The notes beneath the pieces were generated by a model. That model saw only the letters and a program-made list of their open reading frames with translations. It was not told the origin of the DNA and made no database searches. Shown here one piece after another: positions 37,294-45,514 of a stretch of DNA of 64,000 nt. Within the stretch, counting starts at the first letter, position 1, and each line of letters starts with the position of its first letter. The stretch covers positions 62,001 through 126,000 of the forward strand of contig QQUJ01000016.1 in assembly GCA_008501635.1 (NCBI GenBank). Direction: 5' to 3'. The stretch is from Pseudomonadota bacterium (lineage in GTDB: Bacteria > Pseudomonadota > Gammaproteobacteria > QQUJ01). The position numbers and the translations under genes are program-made.

Positions 37294-38744
37294 GATCTGA
37301 CAGCCTGTGTCGGCAATGTGCGGTACTCGGAACAGCGCCGTGGCGTCGGGATCCCCTTGCCCGGATTCAGCAGTTCCTGCGGATCGAAGGCGCGCTTTAC
37401 GCGCCGGAACTGCTCCAGTTCTTCCGGCGTGAACTGCACACACATCTGATTGATCTTTTCGATGCCCACGCCGTGTTCGCCGGTAATGGTTCCACCCACC
37501 GCCACGCACAGTTCGAGAATCGCCCCGCCGAGCGCCTCGGTACGCTCCAGTTCACCGGGGTTATTGGCGTCATAAAGAATCAACGGATGCAGGTTGCCGT
37601 CGCCGGCATGAAAGACATTGGCGACGCGCAGCCCGTATTGCTGTGAAAGTTCGGCTGTGCGCTGCAGCACCTCGGGCAGACGACGGCGCGGGATAGTGCC
37701 ATCCATGCAGTAGTAATCGGGAGAGATACGGCCCACCGCGGGAAATGCCGCCTTGCGGCCCTTCCAGAACCCCAGGCGCTCTTCCTCGTTGCGTGCAGCG
37801 CGCACCGCCGTGGCGCCGCAGTCACTCAGCAGGGCGGAAACCCGCGCGATCTGCTCGATCACCTCTTCCTCGATACCATCCACCTCACAGAGCAGGATGG
37901 CGGCGGCATCCACCGGATAACCGGCATGGACGAAATCCTCCGCCGCTTTGATGGCGGGACCGTCCATCATCTCCAATCCGGCCGGAATGATGCCGGCGGC
38001 GATGATCTCGCCTACCGCGCCGCCCGCCTTGCCCACATCATCGAAGGCAGCCAGCACGACCTGGGCGCTGCGCGGCAGCGGCAACAGTTTCACCGTTACC
38101 TCCACCACCACGCCCAACATCCCTTCCGAGCCAATCATCAACGCCATCAGATCCAAACCGGGCGCATCGAGGGCATCGGCACCGATCTCGATCAGCTCGC
38201 CTTCCATGGTTACCACTTTGAGCTTGAGGACGTTGTGAACCGTCAATCCATACTTGAGGCAGTGCACACCCCCGGAGTTTTCCGCCACATTGCCACCGAT
38301 GGTGCAGGCGATCTGCGACGAGGGATCCGGGGCATAGTAGAGCCCCAACGGAGCCACCGCCTCGGAGATGGCCTGATTACGCACCCCGGGCTGCAGGCGC
38401 GCGGTGCGGGTATCGGGATCGATCTCGAGGATCGCCTGGAAGCGTGCCAGACTCAGCAGTACGCCCGTCTCATGCGGCAGCGCGCCCCCGGACAGACCGG
38501 TCCCCGCCCCGCGCGCAACCACAGGCACCCCCCGCTCGTGGCACAGGCGGAGTATCGCCTGCACTTCGGCGACGGTACGCGGGAGAACGACCACCATGGG
38601 CAGCTGCCGGTAAGCGGAAAGGCCATCGCACTCGTAGGGACGGCGCTCTTCCTCGGCTTCCAGCACGGCGTCTGCGGCAACCAGAGTGCGCAGGGCGCTC
38701 AGCAGGTCCGTGCGCTTCGGGTCCGAGGGGGTTTGGGTCCGCAT
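37290..38744 (-). CDS. glcD: Glycolate oxidase FAD-linked subunit
   Basis: 484 residues, FAD-linked oxidase of the GlcD/lactate dehydrogenase type. The FAD motifs VVARGAGTGLSGGALP and CTIGGNVAENSGGVHCLKYG, and the C-terminal VFHAGDGNLHPLILYD and GTITGEHGVGIEK, are all intact. The catalytic subunit oxidises glycolate (or D-lactate in close relatives) to the 2-oxo acid. The ATG at 38744 is preferred over an upstream TTG. It is the first gene of glcDEF-glcB and is divergent from iclR, with a palindrome 72 bp upstream of its start. Confidence 0.94.
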   Translation of the reverse strand: MRTQTPSDPKRTDLLSALRTLVAADAVLEAEEERRPYECDGLSAYRQLPMVVVLPRTVAEVQAILRLCHERGVPVVARGAGTGLSGGALPHETGVLLSLARFQAILEIDPDTRTARLQPGVRNQAISEAVAPLGLYYAPDPSSQIACTIGGNVAENSGGVHCLKYGLTVHNVLKLKVVTMEGELIEIGADALDAPGLDLMALMIGSEGMLGVVVEVTVKLLPLPRSAQVVLAAFDDVGKAGGAVGEIIAAGIIPAGLEMMDGPAIKAAEDFVHAGYPVDAAAILLCEVDGIEEEVIEQIARVSALLSDCGATAVRAARNEEERLGFWKGRKAAFPAVGRISPDYYCMDGTIPRRRLPEVLQRTAELSQQYGLRVANVFHAGDGNLHPLILYDANNPGELERTEALGGAILELCVAVGGTITGEHGVGIEKINQMCVQFTPEELEQFRRVKRAFDPQELLNPGKGIPTPRRCSEYRTLPTQAVRS

Positions 38745-38797
38745 CGACGATTTTTTCCGGAAAAATTGCTGGCCTTCAGGATAGACTTTGCCTACAC

Positions 38798-38834
38798 TTT
38801 TCACAATACACAACTCATTTCATATAGTGAAATG
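38798..38834. promoter_or_regulatory. Predicted IclR operator between glcD and iclR
   Basis: CATTTCA-TATAG-TGAAATG (38816-38834) is a perfect palindrome with 7-bp arms that includes the iclR start codon. TTTTCACAAT lies just upstream (38798-38807). A near-identical copy on the other strand, TTTTCA-CGATA-TGAAAT, lies at 43548-43564 upstream of the TRAP transporter genes. The TTTCA-N5-TGAAA form fits operators of IclR-family regulators. Confidence 0.65.
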
Positions 38835-39584
38835 GCATCCATACAGGTCATTCAACGCGCCGGTGCGCTGCTCGATGCGATTGTCAGCCAGGGCGACACG
38901 GCTACGCTGAAAATCCTGGCCGCCGAGACGGGTCTTCACCCCTCCACCGCGTTCCGCATCCTCGCATCGCTGAGTGACGTAGGCCTTGTCGAGCGTGATA
39001 CCCGGGGAGGCTACCTGCTGGGCGCGAAACTGCGTCAGCTCGCCTCGCGCATCCCGCTCGACTTCGACCTGCGCACCTGCGCGCTGCCCTATATGGAGCG
39101 CCTGCGCAACACCGTCGGCGAGACGGTCAATCTCACGCTGCGCGCCGGTGATGAGATCATCTACATCGAGCGCGTCATCTCCAAGCGAATGATGCGCGTC
39201 GAACAGATCATCGGCAGTCGTGCCCCGTTGCATATCACGGCTGTCGGCAAACTGATGCTGGGTGAAAGCGGTGAGCGCGGCGTTCGCGATTACGCCGAAC
39301 GCACCGGTCTCCCCGCCTACACGCCCAACACCCTAACCGGTGTTCGCACGCTGTTGGATCACATCCACCAAAGCCGGCAGCAAGGGTACGCTTACGATAA
39401 TGAAGAGGCCGAGATCGGTGTGGGGTGCATAGGCGTACTGCTGCGTGATGCCACGGGCGCGGCCGTCGGCGGGCTCTCCATCTCATCACCCATCGAGCGC
39501 CGTCGCAGCGAGTGGATTCCACTACTGATCGCAGCCGGCGAGGAGGTTACCGCGCACATCGCCCACCGTCACGGTACGGTGTAA
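38832..39584 (+). CDS. IclR-family transcriptional regulator, probable regulator of glycolate genes
   Basis: 250 residues. The N-terminal winged helix contains TLKILAAETGLHPSTAFRIL and VGLVERDTRGGYLLG. The C-terminal IclR effector domain includes GETVNLTLRAGDEIIYIERV and the loop GVGCIGVLLRDATGAAVGGLS. IclR regulators sense small metabolites, often glyoxylate, pyruvate or related acids. Divergent placement from glcD with an operator over its own start codon suggests autoregulation and control of glcDEF-glcB. The same operator form upstream of the TRAP operon, which converges on this gene, suggests a wider role. Confidence 0.88.
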   Translation: MASIQVIQRAGALLDAIVSQGDTATLKILAAETGLHPSTAFRILASLSDVGLVERDTRGGYLLGAKLRQLASRIPLDFDLRTCALPYMERLRNTVGETVNLTLRAGDEIIYIERVISKRMMRVEQIIGSRAPLHITAVGKLMLGESGERGVRDYAERTGLPAYTPNTLTGVRTLLDHIHQSRQQGYAYDNEEAEIGVGCIGVLLRDATGAAVGGLSISSPIERRRSEWIPLLIAAGEEVTAHIAHRHGTV

Positions 39585-39601
39585 GTCGCGCTACCATATA
39601 C

Positions 39602-40972
39602 CTACCCCGTTCCGTAAATCTGCCGCGGCAGCCAAAGTATCACCTCGGGAAAGACGATGCAGATCCCCAATCCCAACGCTTGCAGGCCGAGAAACGGAAT
39701 CGAGGAGCGGAAGATCATCGCCATCGTCACTTCGGGTGGCGCCACGCTCTTGAGATAGAAGAGCGCGTAACCAAACGGTGGACTGAGAAACGACATCTGC
39801 ATATTCACCATATAGACCACGGCGAACCAGAGCGAGATCTCATGGGGTGCAACCCCGGGCAGCCCGAACACACCATCGAAGCTGAGCCCTCTGACGATGG
39901 GCATAAAGATCGGCACCGCCAGCAGCAGGATGCCCACCCAGTCGAGAAACATGCCGAGGATCACCAGCAACACCATCATTACGAACAGGATTCCGTAAGA
40001 TCCGAAGCCGGTGGCGAGCAACGCTTCACTGACGAACTGCTGGCCACCGTTAACGATATAGAAACCGACAAACATCGTGGCACCGAATACGATCCACAGC
40101 ACCATGGCCGTTGCCTTGAGGGTCTGGACCGCTGCCTCATGGACGGCGCGCAGATTGAGCCGCCGCGACATCGCCGCCACCACGATTGCGCCGAAGGTAC
40201 CGATACCCGCCGCCTCTACCGGTGTCGCAATTCCGGTGAAGATCACACCGAGCACCAGCACAATGAGGATCAGCGGGGCGATGATCCCGCGTAGCAAACG
40301 GATCTTTTCCCGGGTATCCACACGCTCCTCGATGGAGAGGGCCGGACCCACTGCCGGATTGATGTAGGAACGTGCTGTCACGTAAACGATATAGAGACCC
40401 GATAGCAGCAGGCCCGGAATCACTGCACCGACGAACAACTCGCCCACCGATTGTTGCGCGACCACAGCAAAGAGGATCGCCAGTATCGAGGGTGGAATCA
40501 GAATGCCCAGGGTACCGCCGGCCAGGATCGATCCGCAGGCGATGGTCGGATGATAGCCACGCTTGAGCATGGCGGGCAGGGCGATGATGCCCATGGTCAC
40601 CTCCGTCGCTCCGATCACGCCCGCCATTGCGGCAAGTATGGTGGAAGCGATGATGGTCGCCGTCGCCAGCCCTCCATTCAGACCACCCAGAATCTTGTAG
40701 ATGACATCAAACAGTTCCTCAATGATCCCCGCCCGCTCCAGCATCGACGCCATGAAGATAAAGAGCGGAATGGCCGACAACTGGTAGTCGGTCATCATGG
40801 GGAAGATGCGCGAAGGCAGAATGTTCAGCATCTGCGCGTCGCCAAACAGGAACAGGAACACGCACGCCAGACCGCCGGTCACAAACGCGAGCGGGAGTCC
40901 CGCCATGAGCAGCACGGCAAGCGAACCGAACATGAAGAAGGTCAGCCAGCCGATCTCGATCTCAAGACCCAT
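39602..40972 (-). CDS. dctM: TRAP transporter large permease (DctM)
   Basis: 456 residues with about twelve hydrophobic segments, as expected for DctM. Conserved family segments include GGTLGILIPPSILAILF, the DctM signature around the first discontinuous helix, and GVIGATEVTMGIIALPAML. It forms the sodium-driven channel of a tripartite ATP-independent periplasmic transporter in the inner membrane. It starts 3 bp after the small permease gene. It converges on iclR with a 17-bp gap. Confidence 0.93.
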   Translation of the reverse strand: MGLEIEIGWLTFFMFGSLAVLLMAGLPLAFVTGGLACVFLFLFGDAQMLNILPSRIFPMMTDYQLSAIPLFIFMASMLERAGIIEELFDVIYKILGGLNGGLATATIIASTILAAMAGVIGATEVTMGIIALPAMLKRGYHPTIACGSILAGGTLGILIPPSILAILFAVVAQQSVGELFVGAVIPGLLLSGLYIVYVTARSYINPAVGPALSIEERVDTREKIRLLRGIIAPLILIVLVLGVIFTGIATPVEAAGIGTFGAIVVAAMSRRLNLRAVHEAAVQTLKATAMVLWIVFGATMFVGFYIVNGGQQFVSEALLATGFGSYGILFVMMVLLVILGMFLDWVGILLLAVPIFMPIVRGLSFDGVFGLPGVAPHEISLWFAVVYMVNMQMSFLSPPFGYALFYLKSVAPPEVTMAMIFRSSIPFLGLQALGLGICIVFPEVILWLPRQIYGTG

Positions 40973-40975
40973 GCC

Positions 40976-42085
40976 TCAACCCTCCCCCGCCGGTTGCGAC
41001 ATATGGCGACGGAGCAACACGATATCCTTGACCAGCTTGGCAATTCCCTGCAGCACCAACAGCGCCGCCCCGAGGGGCAGGGCCAGCTTTATCGGCCAGT
41101 ACTGGATGGCCCACTCGGTGAACGACACCTCGCTCACGGCATACGAATCGCTGAAGAAGGTCCACCCTGTCCACAGCAGTGCGCCTGCAAAGATAAAAAA
41201 GAAGACCGAGGTGATCACATCCACCAGCACTTTCAGACGATCGGAAAAGAGCAGATAGACCACATCCACCCGCACATGCGCGTCTTCGCGCAACGCAAAC
41301 CCCCCGGCCAGCAGGTACTGCATACCAAACATGAGAAACATGCTCTCGTGGGCCCAGTTGGTGGGGGAATTGAAGACGTAACGGGCGATCACCTCGTAGT
41401 AGTAAACGAAAACCGCAATCACCGCCCAGAAGGCGACGAACTCACCCGCAAAACCGTTGATGCGGTCGATCCAATCGGTAAAGCGGGTGTGAACCCGGTA
41501 CGCGGGATCGTGGTGCACCTCGGCCTGGGCCCTGGTCCAGTCCCCGGGATCCTCGGTATCGCGCTCCGCCTCGCGCGCCTCGCAGCGCCTGACAAGTCCG
41601 GGCAACAGCGCCGCATCGATCAGCAACAGAATCAGGATGGCGATACCCGCCCAGCGGGCAATCCCGGACCACTCCTCGTGGTTGACCTGTGCCGCCACCA
41701 TTGCGCGGCGGGCGTTGTCGAGATCGATCCCCGCCTTTTGCTGTTCGGTGACCGACTGCTTCGCGGCACGTTCGACCATGAACACCGCCACGCTGACCTC
41801 GTTGCGGGCTGCGGAGACTGCATTGCGCGCATCACGCTCATGCGCGTTGGCGTAGAGAATGGCGATGAACAGTGGGATAAAGAGCAGCCCCCACACGCTA
41901 CGGACATAGAAACGATGCAGTCCCACAAATCCGCCGCTGATCCAGAGCATGTAAGCAATGCCCTTCGATACCCGGGCGCGACGGCTGGCGATTTGACGAC
42001 GAGTGAGATAAAGCGCGATCAGAGGGAGCAGCAGCAGCCCCGCCCAGTAAACCCAGTGTGGCAGTACAAAAGTCAGACTTGGCAT
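40976..42085 (-). CDS. dctQ: TRAP transporter small permease (DctQ) with N-terminal TM2 domain
   Basis: 369 residues, about twice the normal DctQ length. The C-terminal part, about residues 205-355, is a standard four-helix DctQ domain with VFNSPTNWAHE and DAHVRVDVVYLLFSDRLKV. The N-terminal part has a TM2-type segment, GIAYMLWISGGFVGLHRFYV, between two hydrophobic stretches, then a charged coiled-coil-like region and another membrane helix (IARWAGIAILILLLIDAALL). TM2 domains are usually stand-alone or fused to signalling parts. The extra module could tune assembly or gating but its role is unknown. Related DctQ proteins with long N-termini exist, so the fusion may be a family trait. Confidence 0.87.
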   Translation of the reverse strand: MPSLTFVLPHWVYWAGLLLLPLIALYLTRRQIASRRARVSKGIAYMLWISGGFVGLHRFYVRSVWGLLFIPLFIAILYANAHERDARNAVSAARNEVSVAVFMVERAAKQSVTEQQKAGIDLDNARRAMVAAQVNHEEWSGIARWAGIAILILLLIDAALLPGLVRRCEAREAERDTEDPGDWTRAQAEVHHDPAYRVHTRFTDWIDRINGFAGEFVAFWAVIAVFVYYYEVIARYVFNSPTNWAHESMFLMFGMQYLLAGGFALREDAHVRVDVVYLLFSDRLKVLVDVITSVFFFIFAGALLWTGWTFFSDSYAVSEVSFTEWAIQYWPIKLALPLGAALLVLQGIAKLVKDIVLLRRHMSQPAGEG

Positions 42086-42119
42086 AGCGGTTTCCAGCGA
42101 TCGACAGAGCCCACACAGT

Positions 42120-42145
42120 GCTGGGGCGCCTGTCGACGCCCCAGC
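42120..42145 (-). promoter_or_regulatory. Intercistronic stem-loop between dctP and dctQ
   Basis: GCTGGGGCG and CGCCCCAGC are perfect 9-bp arms with an 8-base loop, in the 103-bp gap after the binding-protein gene. No T-run follows, so it is more likely an mRNA-stabilising or partial-termination structure that raises the level of DctP over the membrane subunits, as is common after solute-binding-protein genes. Confidence 0.55.
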
Positions 42146-42188
42146 CCCCTTCCTGTGCTGCGATGGCCCATAAAAGGCCTGCCCGCAA

Positions 42189-43331
42189 CTACATCTGCAG
42201 CGTGTGGCCCTTGATCATGTCCGGTGTGACGTAGCCGAGACTGCCCGACATCATGTAGTCGAGCTGGATCTTGAAGACCCGCGCCGCGGCCTTGTCCTTG
42301 TTGGCCCATGCAAACCAGCGCGGCACCGCGAGTGCAGTGAACTTCTCCACGTCTTCCTGACCGAGACGCGTCACGATGGTGCCGGCCTCCTCGAACTTCT
42401 TCCACGACTCCTGATCGGCTTTCTGGATCCTGGCGTGATGCAGATCGGAATAGACATGAACCTCCATCTCGACGAACTGTTTCATCTGCGGCGAAAGCGC
42501 GTTCCAGGATTTCATACCAACCGTCAGATCCATCAAGTCCACCGGCTGATAGAGCGACATGAATCCCGGCGGCCCCATGGAGATGAACTTGGTCACCTGA
42601 TGGAAGCCGAGGGCGTAGTTGATCGCTGGCCCCACGTAATCGGCGACATCGATCGTCCCCTTCTCCAGCGCGGGAAAGATCTCGCTGCCGGGCAGCAGCG
42701 TGGTTTTGGCGCCCGCCGCCTGGAAGACCTCCGCCACCATACCGCCCGGTAAGCGCATCTTGCGCCCGCGGAAATCCTCAATGGAGCGTATCGGCACCTT
42801 GGAGTGGATGATATTCGGACCATGATGAATCGGGCCCACGTAATACAGCCCCTGCTGCGCAAACAGATCGCGCGCCAACTCCAGGCCACCGAGTGCATAG
42901 TAGAAGACATCCCACTCGTGGGGATTGCGCGGTCCCAATGGGTAGGAGCTGAGGAACACCGCCGCCGGCATTCTCCCCGCCCAGTACAGCGTGAAGGGAT
43001 TCATGGCATCGAGCACACCGTTTTTCACCGCATCGAAGAGCTGAAAGTCACCGACGACATCCTTGGCACCAAACGGCGTGAAAGCCAATTCGCCACCGGT
43101 CTTTTCCTTGATGCTATTGCACCACTCCTTGAAGACGTCCAACCCGATACCCCCGGGCCACGAGGTTTGAATTTTCCAGTTTGTGGTCTGCGCAGCCGCC
43201 GCGTTACGGACGTAAGGTGCTCCGAGGATGGCCGCACCACCCACCGCCGCCCCTTTTATGAACTTGCGCCGCCCTGCCGCCGTTGTGTCTAAAGCATCGC
43301 TATCGCTGACTTCGGATTTATGCGTTGTCAT
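42189..43331 (-). CDS. dctP: TRAP transporter substrate-binding protein (DctP family, TakP-like), Tat-exported
   Basis: 380 residues. The N-terminus has a twin-arginine signal (AAGRRKFIKGAAVGGAAILG, Arg21-Arg22), so the protein is probably exported folded by Tat. The mature part, starting near QTTNWKIQTSWPGGIGLDVF, belongs to the DctP family branch that includes TakP, which binds 2-oxo acids, and lactate-binding relatives. Key segments are HHGPNIIHSKVPIRSIEDF and GRKMRLPGGMVAEVFQ. The start at 43331 follows GAGGAGGAGAG. The ligand is not proven; a 2-hydroxy or 2-oxo acid fits the linkage to glycolate oxidation. Confidence 0.92.
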   Translation of the reverse strand: MTTHKSEVSDSDALDTTAAGRRKFIKGAAVGGAAILGAPYVRNAAAAQTTNWKIQTSWPGGIGLDVFKEWCNSIKEKTGGELAFTPFGAKDVVGDFQLFDAVKNGVLDAMNPFTLYWAGRMPAAVFLSSYPLGPRNPHEWDVFYYALGGLELARDLFAQQGLYYVGPIHHGPNIIHSKVPIRSIEDFRGRKMRLPGGMVAEVFQAAGAKTTLLPGSEIFPALEKGTIDVADYVGPAINYALGFHQVTKFISMGPPGFMSLYQPVDLMDLTVGMKSWNALSPQMKQFVEMEVHVYSDLHHARIQKADQESWKKFEEAGTIVTRLGQEDVEKFTALAVPRWFAWANKDKAAARVFKIQLDYMMSGSLGYVTPDMIKGHTLQM

Positions 43332-43726
43332 TCCAACTCTCCTCCTCGGTTTGTACCTGATCACTCAGTTTTATTTTGGGGGCGCAGCCCGCGTGGGTTG
43401 ATGCGCGCACGCGGCTGTCGCACAGCCTGTTGCCGCTCTCCTCATCGGGAAGGATCGGTCATACCGCCTGATATCCCTCCCCGACACTGACTCTGCCGAC
43501 GGTTTACTGAGCTTAGTCAAGGGTTGTATTTTCACAATGAAATGCAGTTTTCACGATATGAAATTGGTGAATTTCTTATTTTGATAGAGAGAGTTATGGA
43601 CATCCACAGAATACGGAATTGGTCATTACCGGGAAGGAATACAGCTGAACGGCACGCCTGGCGGCGATCGATTACGGTCAGACCAGTTGGGAGAACTACG
43701 CTGCGTACGCGACGACCGGGGGTGTT
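43332..43726. other. Upstream region of the TRAP operon
   Basis: 395 bp between dctP and the 5'-nucleotidase gene. It contains the predicted IclR operators at 43529-43564 and a lower-GC stretch around 43520-43640. No coding frame is supported. The dctP promoter is expected near the operators on the minus strand, but its boxes cannot be assigned with confidence. Confidence 0.5.
43529..43564. promoter_or_regulatory. Predicted IclR operators upstream of the TRAP operon
   Basis: Two sites: TTTTCA-CAA-TGAAATG (43529-43544, 3-base spacer) and TTTTCA-CGATA-TGAAAT (43548-43564, 5-base spacer). The second differs at one base over the core TTTCA-N5-TGAAA region from the reverse complement of the glcD/iclR palindrome at 38816-38834. 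They lie about 200 bp upstream of dctP. Confidence 0.6.
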
Positions 43727-44626
43727 TCAGCGGCCTTCATTGGCCACGCCATGGGGCACATGTCCGGTCGCCACATGCTGGGCAGCGGAATCGCAATGCA
43801 GCTCTTGATCATCGAAGAAGATATCGGCACCGAATGCCTTGAGAAATGCGCCTTTCTCGAGCCCACCCAGGAAGATGGCCTCGTCGATACGGATGTTCCA
43901 GGCACGCAGGGTGCGGATGACCCGCTCGTGGGCCGGAGCCGAACGCGCGGTGACCAGTGCAGTGCGGATGGGTGAGCGCTCGGCGCCAAAATCCTTTTGA
44001 ATCTGGTGGAGTGCCGCGAGAAATCCCTGGAAGGGCCCGCCCGGCAAGGGCCGCTTCGCCGACTCCACCTCCGAAGTCTGGAAGGCGTCCAATCCCCTGG
44101 ATTTGTAGACTCGTTCGGCTTCGTCGGAAAACAGCACCGCATCGCCATCGAAGGCAATACGCAATTCGTCGCTGGGATTGCTCCCCTTCATCGAAGGCAG
44201 AATGGTTGCGGCCGCGTAGCCGGCCTCGAGCGCCGCCCGCACGTCCTCGGCATGGGAGGAGAGAAAAAGATGCGCTCCGAAGGGCGCTACATACCGGTAG
44301 GGGGAGGCGCCGCCGCTGAACACCGCGCGACTGATCGTCAGTCGGTGATGGTGAATCGAATTGAACACCCGCAGACCGGTATCGGCGCTGTTGCGCGACA
44401 TCAGCACGATCTCGACCCGTTCGCGACCCGCCTCGTTCAAAGCGAGCAATTTGCGAACCATGCCGAAGGCAACGCCGGGATCGAGGATGTCCTCCTCGTG
44501 TTCGATCTGATAGCGGCAATAGGCCTCGATCCCCTGCTCGTCAAAGACCCGGTGACTCTCCTCCAGATCGAAGAGCGCCCGTGAAGAGATGGCGACCACA
44601 AGTTTTCCGTCGAAGGTCATCGGCAT
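43727..44626 (-). CDS. 5'-nucleotidase (cytosolic cN-I family)
   Basis: About 299 residues. The family hallmark is a HAD-like architecture with VVAISSRALFDLEESHRVF, the motif RIAFDGDAVLFSDEAERVY (metal and nucleophile region) and GADIFFDDQELHCDSAAQ near the C-terminus. The GDAVLFSDE block matches the PF06189 type of bacterial 5'-nucleotidase related to eukaryotic cN-I. It would dephosphorylate nucleoside monophosphates. The start is uncertain between ATGs at 44626 and 44620. It lies 53 bp after alaX on the same strand and may be co-transcribed. Confidence 0.85.
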   Translation of the reverse strand: MPMTFDGKLVVAISSRALFDLEESHRVFDEQGIEAYCRYQIEHEEDILDPGVAFGMVRKLLALNEAGRERVEIVLMSRNSADTGLRVFNSIHHHRLTISRAVFSGGASPYRYVAPFGAHLFLSSHAEDVRAALEAGYAAATILPSMKGSNPSDELRIAFDGDAVLFSDEAERVYKSRGLDAFQTSEVESAKRPLPGGPFQGFLAALHQIQKDFGAERSPIRTALVTARSAPAHERVIRTLRAWNIRIDEAIFLGGLEKGAFLKAFGADIFFDDQELHCDSAAQHVATGHVPHGVANEGR

Positions 44627-44679
44627 ACGGAGAGTATAAGGGTTTTGGCTGCGCGCTATCGGTTTGCACCTTTGTGCTG

Positions 44680-45381
44680 TTACCGATCGGCCACGGGGCA
44701 TTCGGAAGGCCGGTCGGCACGACACGGCAAGACTCCCTGGTCCGCGGCCAATCGGATCTCGACCCGCTCCTTACCCTTGCCGGGGTTCCGGCGTTTCAGT
44801 TCGATCGCACCCAATTCACCGGTTCTGCGCAGATGCGTGCCGCCGCAAGGCACCCGCGCAAACCCGGGCACCTCCCAATAACGTCGTTCACCGGCTTCGT
44901 CACTGTAGGCGCTGACGATCTTGGAGTCGGCAGCGACTATCGCGCGCACGCGCTGATCGATCTCGGGAAACAGTGTCGAGATATTGCCCGCCCATTCGAA
45001 ATCGATCCGTGCCTTGTCCTCAGCGATGTGCGCACCGATCTTGGTCGGAAAATCGAGCATCGTATAGACCAGCTCCAGCACCAGTTCCGCGGCAAAATGC
45101 AGGCGCATCAGACGGTAGCGCCGCTCCCAATCGATCTCCACCGTCACCCGCTGTCCCGGTTGCAGCCCATGCCCCTCGGCGAGCCGATAATAGATCTCCG
45201 AACCCTGGTTGCGCGCCTCTATCACAGGGTATCCGCCGAGAGTGCCCGAGTCGCTCTCCTGGCCACCGGAGAGGGCATAGAAAATGGTCTGTGCCAGGGT
45301 GACCTCGTTTCCAACGACGGTCTCAACCCGCGTATCCAGGCGAGTTTGATAGGGATCCTGCCAAAAAAGCTTCTGCGTCAT
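44680..45381 (-). CDS. Alanyl-tRNA editing protein AlaX-like
   Basis: 233 residues. The N-terminal part has QTIFYALSGGQESDSGTL, the editing-domain start shared with AlaRS. The zinc-binding half has RLHFAAELVLELVY and the second motif PCGGTHLRRTGELG. The second motif is normal (Cys179-x3-His183), but the first reads His95-x3-Glu99 rather than His-x3-His, so one zinc ligand is replaced. AlaX proteins hydrolyse mischarged Ser- or Gly-tRNA(Ala). A LiuR-type palindrome lies 40 bp upstream of the start, between this gene and the divergent ferritin-like gene. Confidence 0.85.
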   Translation of the reverse strand: MTQKLFWQDPYQTRLDTRVETVVGNEVTLAQTIFYALSGGQESDSGTLGGYPVIEARNQGSEIYYRLAEGHGLQPGQRVTVEIDWERRYRLMRLHFAAELVLELVYTMLDFPTKIGAHIAEDKARIDFEWAGNISTLFPEIDQRVRAIVAADSKIVSAYSDEAGERRYWEVPGFARVPCGGTHLRRTGELGAIELKRRNPGKGKERVEIRLAADQGVLPCRADRPSECPVADR

Positions 45382-45420
45382 TGCCGTACTCGAATACCCG
45401 GTTTTCCAGATGCTGTTTTG

Positions 45421-45436
45421 TTGACGTTTACGTCAA
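45421..45436. promoter_or_regulatory. LiuR-type operator between alaX and ferritin-like gene
   Basis: TTGACG-TTTA-CGTCAA is a perfect 6-bp-arm palindrome. It is one base different from the liuR promoter site at 4008-4023 (TTTACGTTTACGTCAA). It lies 40 bp from the alaX start and 79 bp from the ferritin-like start, the position of a shared operator. Confidence 0.65.
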
Positions 45437-45514
45437 CGTTACCTATAGTCGATAGCCAGAGACCCGGTCCGACCCCTGCCCGTCTTCCACAGAATCACAA
45501 TGAAGGAAGCTCCC

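Noticed and set aside
37926-38831. Long N-terminal extension of the iclR frame
   Set aside because: The frame is open far upstream, antisense to glcD. IclR homology begins at the ATG at 38832, and total length from there (250 residues) is normal.
40451-42214. 587-codon plus-strand open frame
   Set aside because: It is antisense to dctM and dctQ. The translation is full of His, Gln and Arg and has no recognisable domain.
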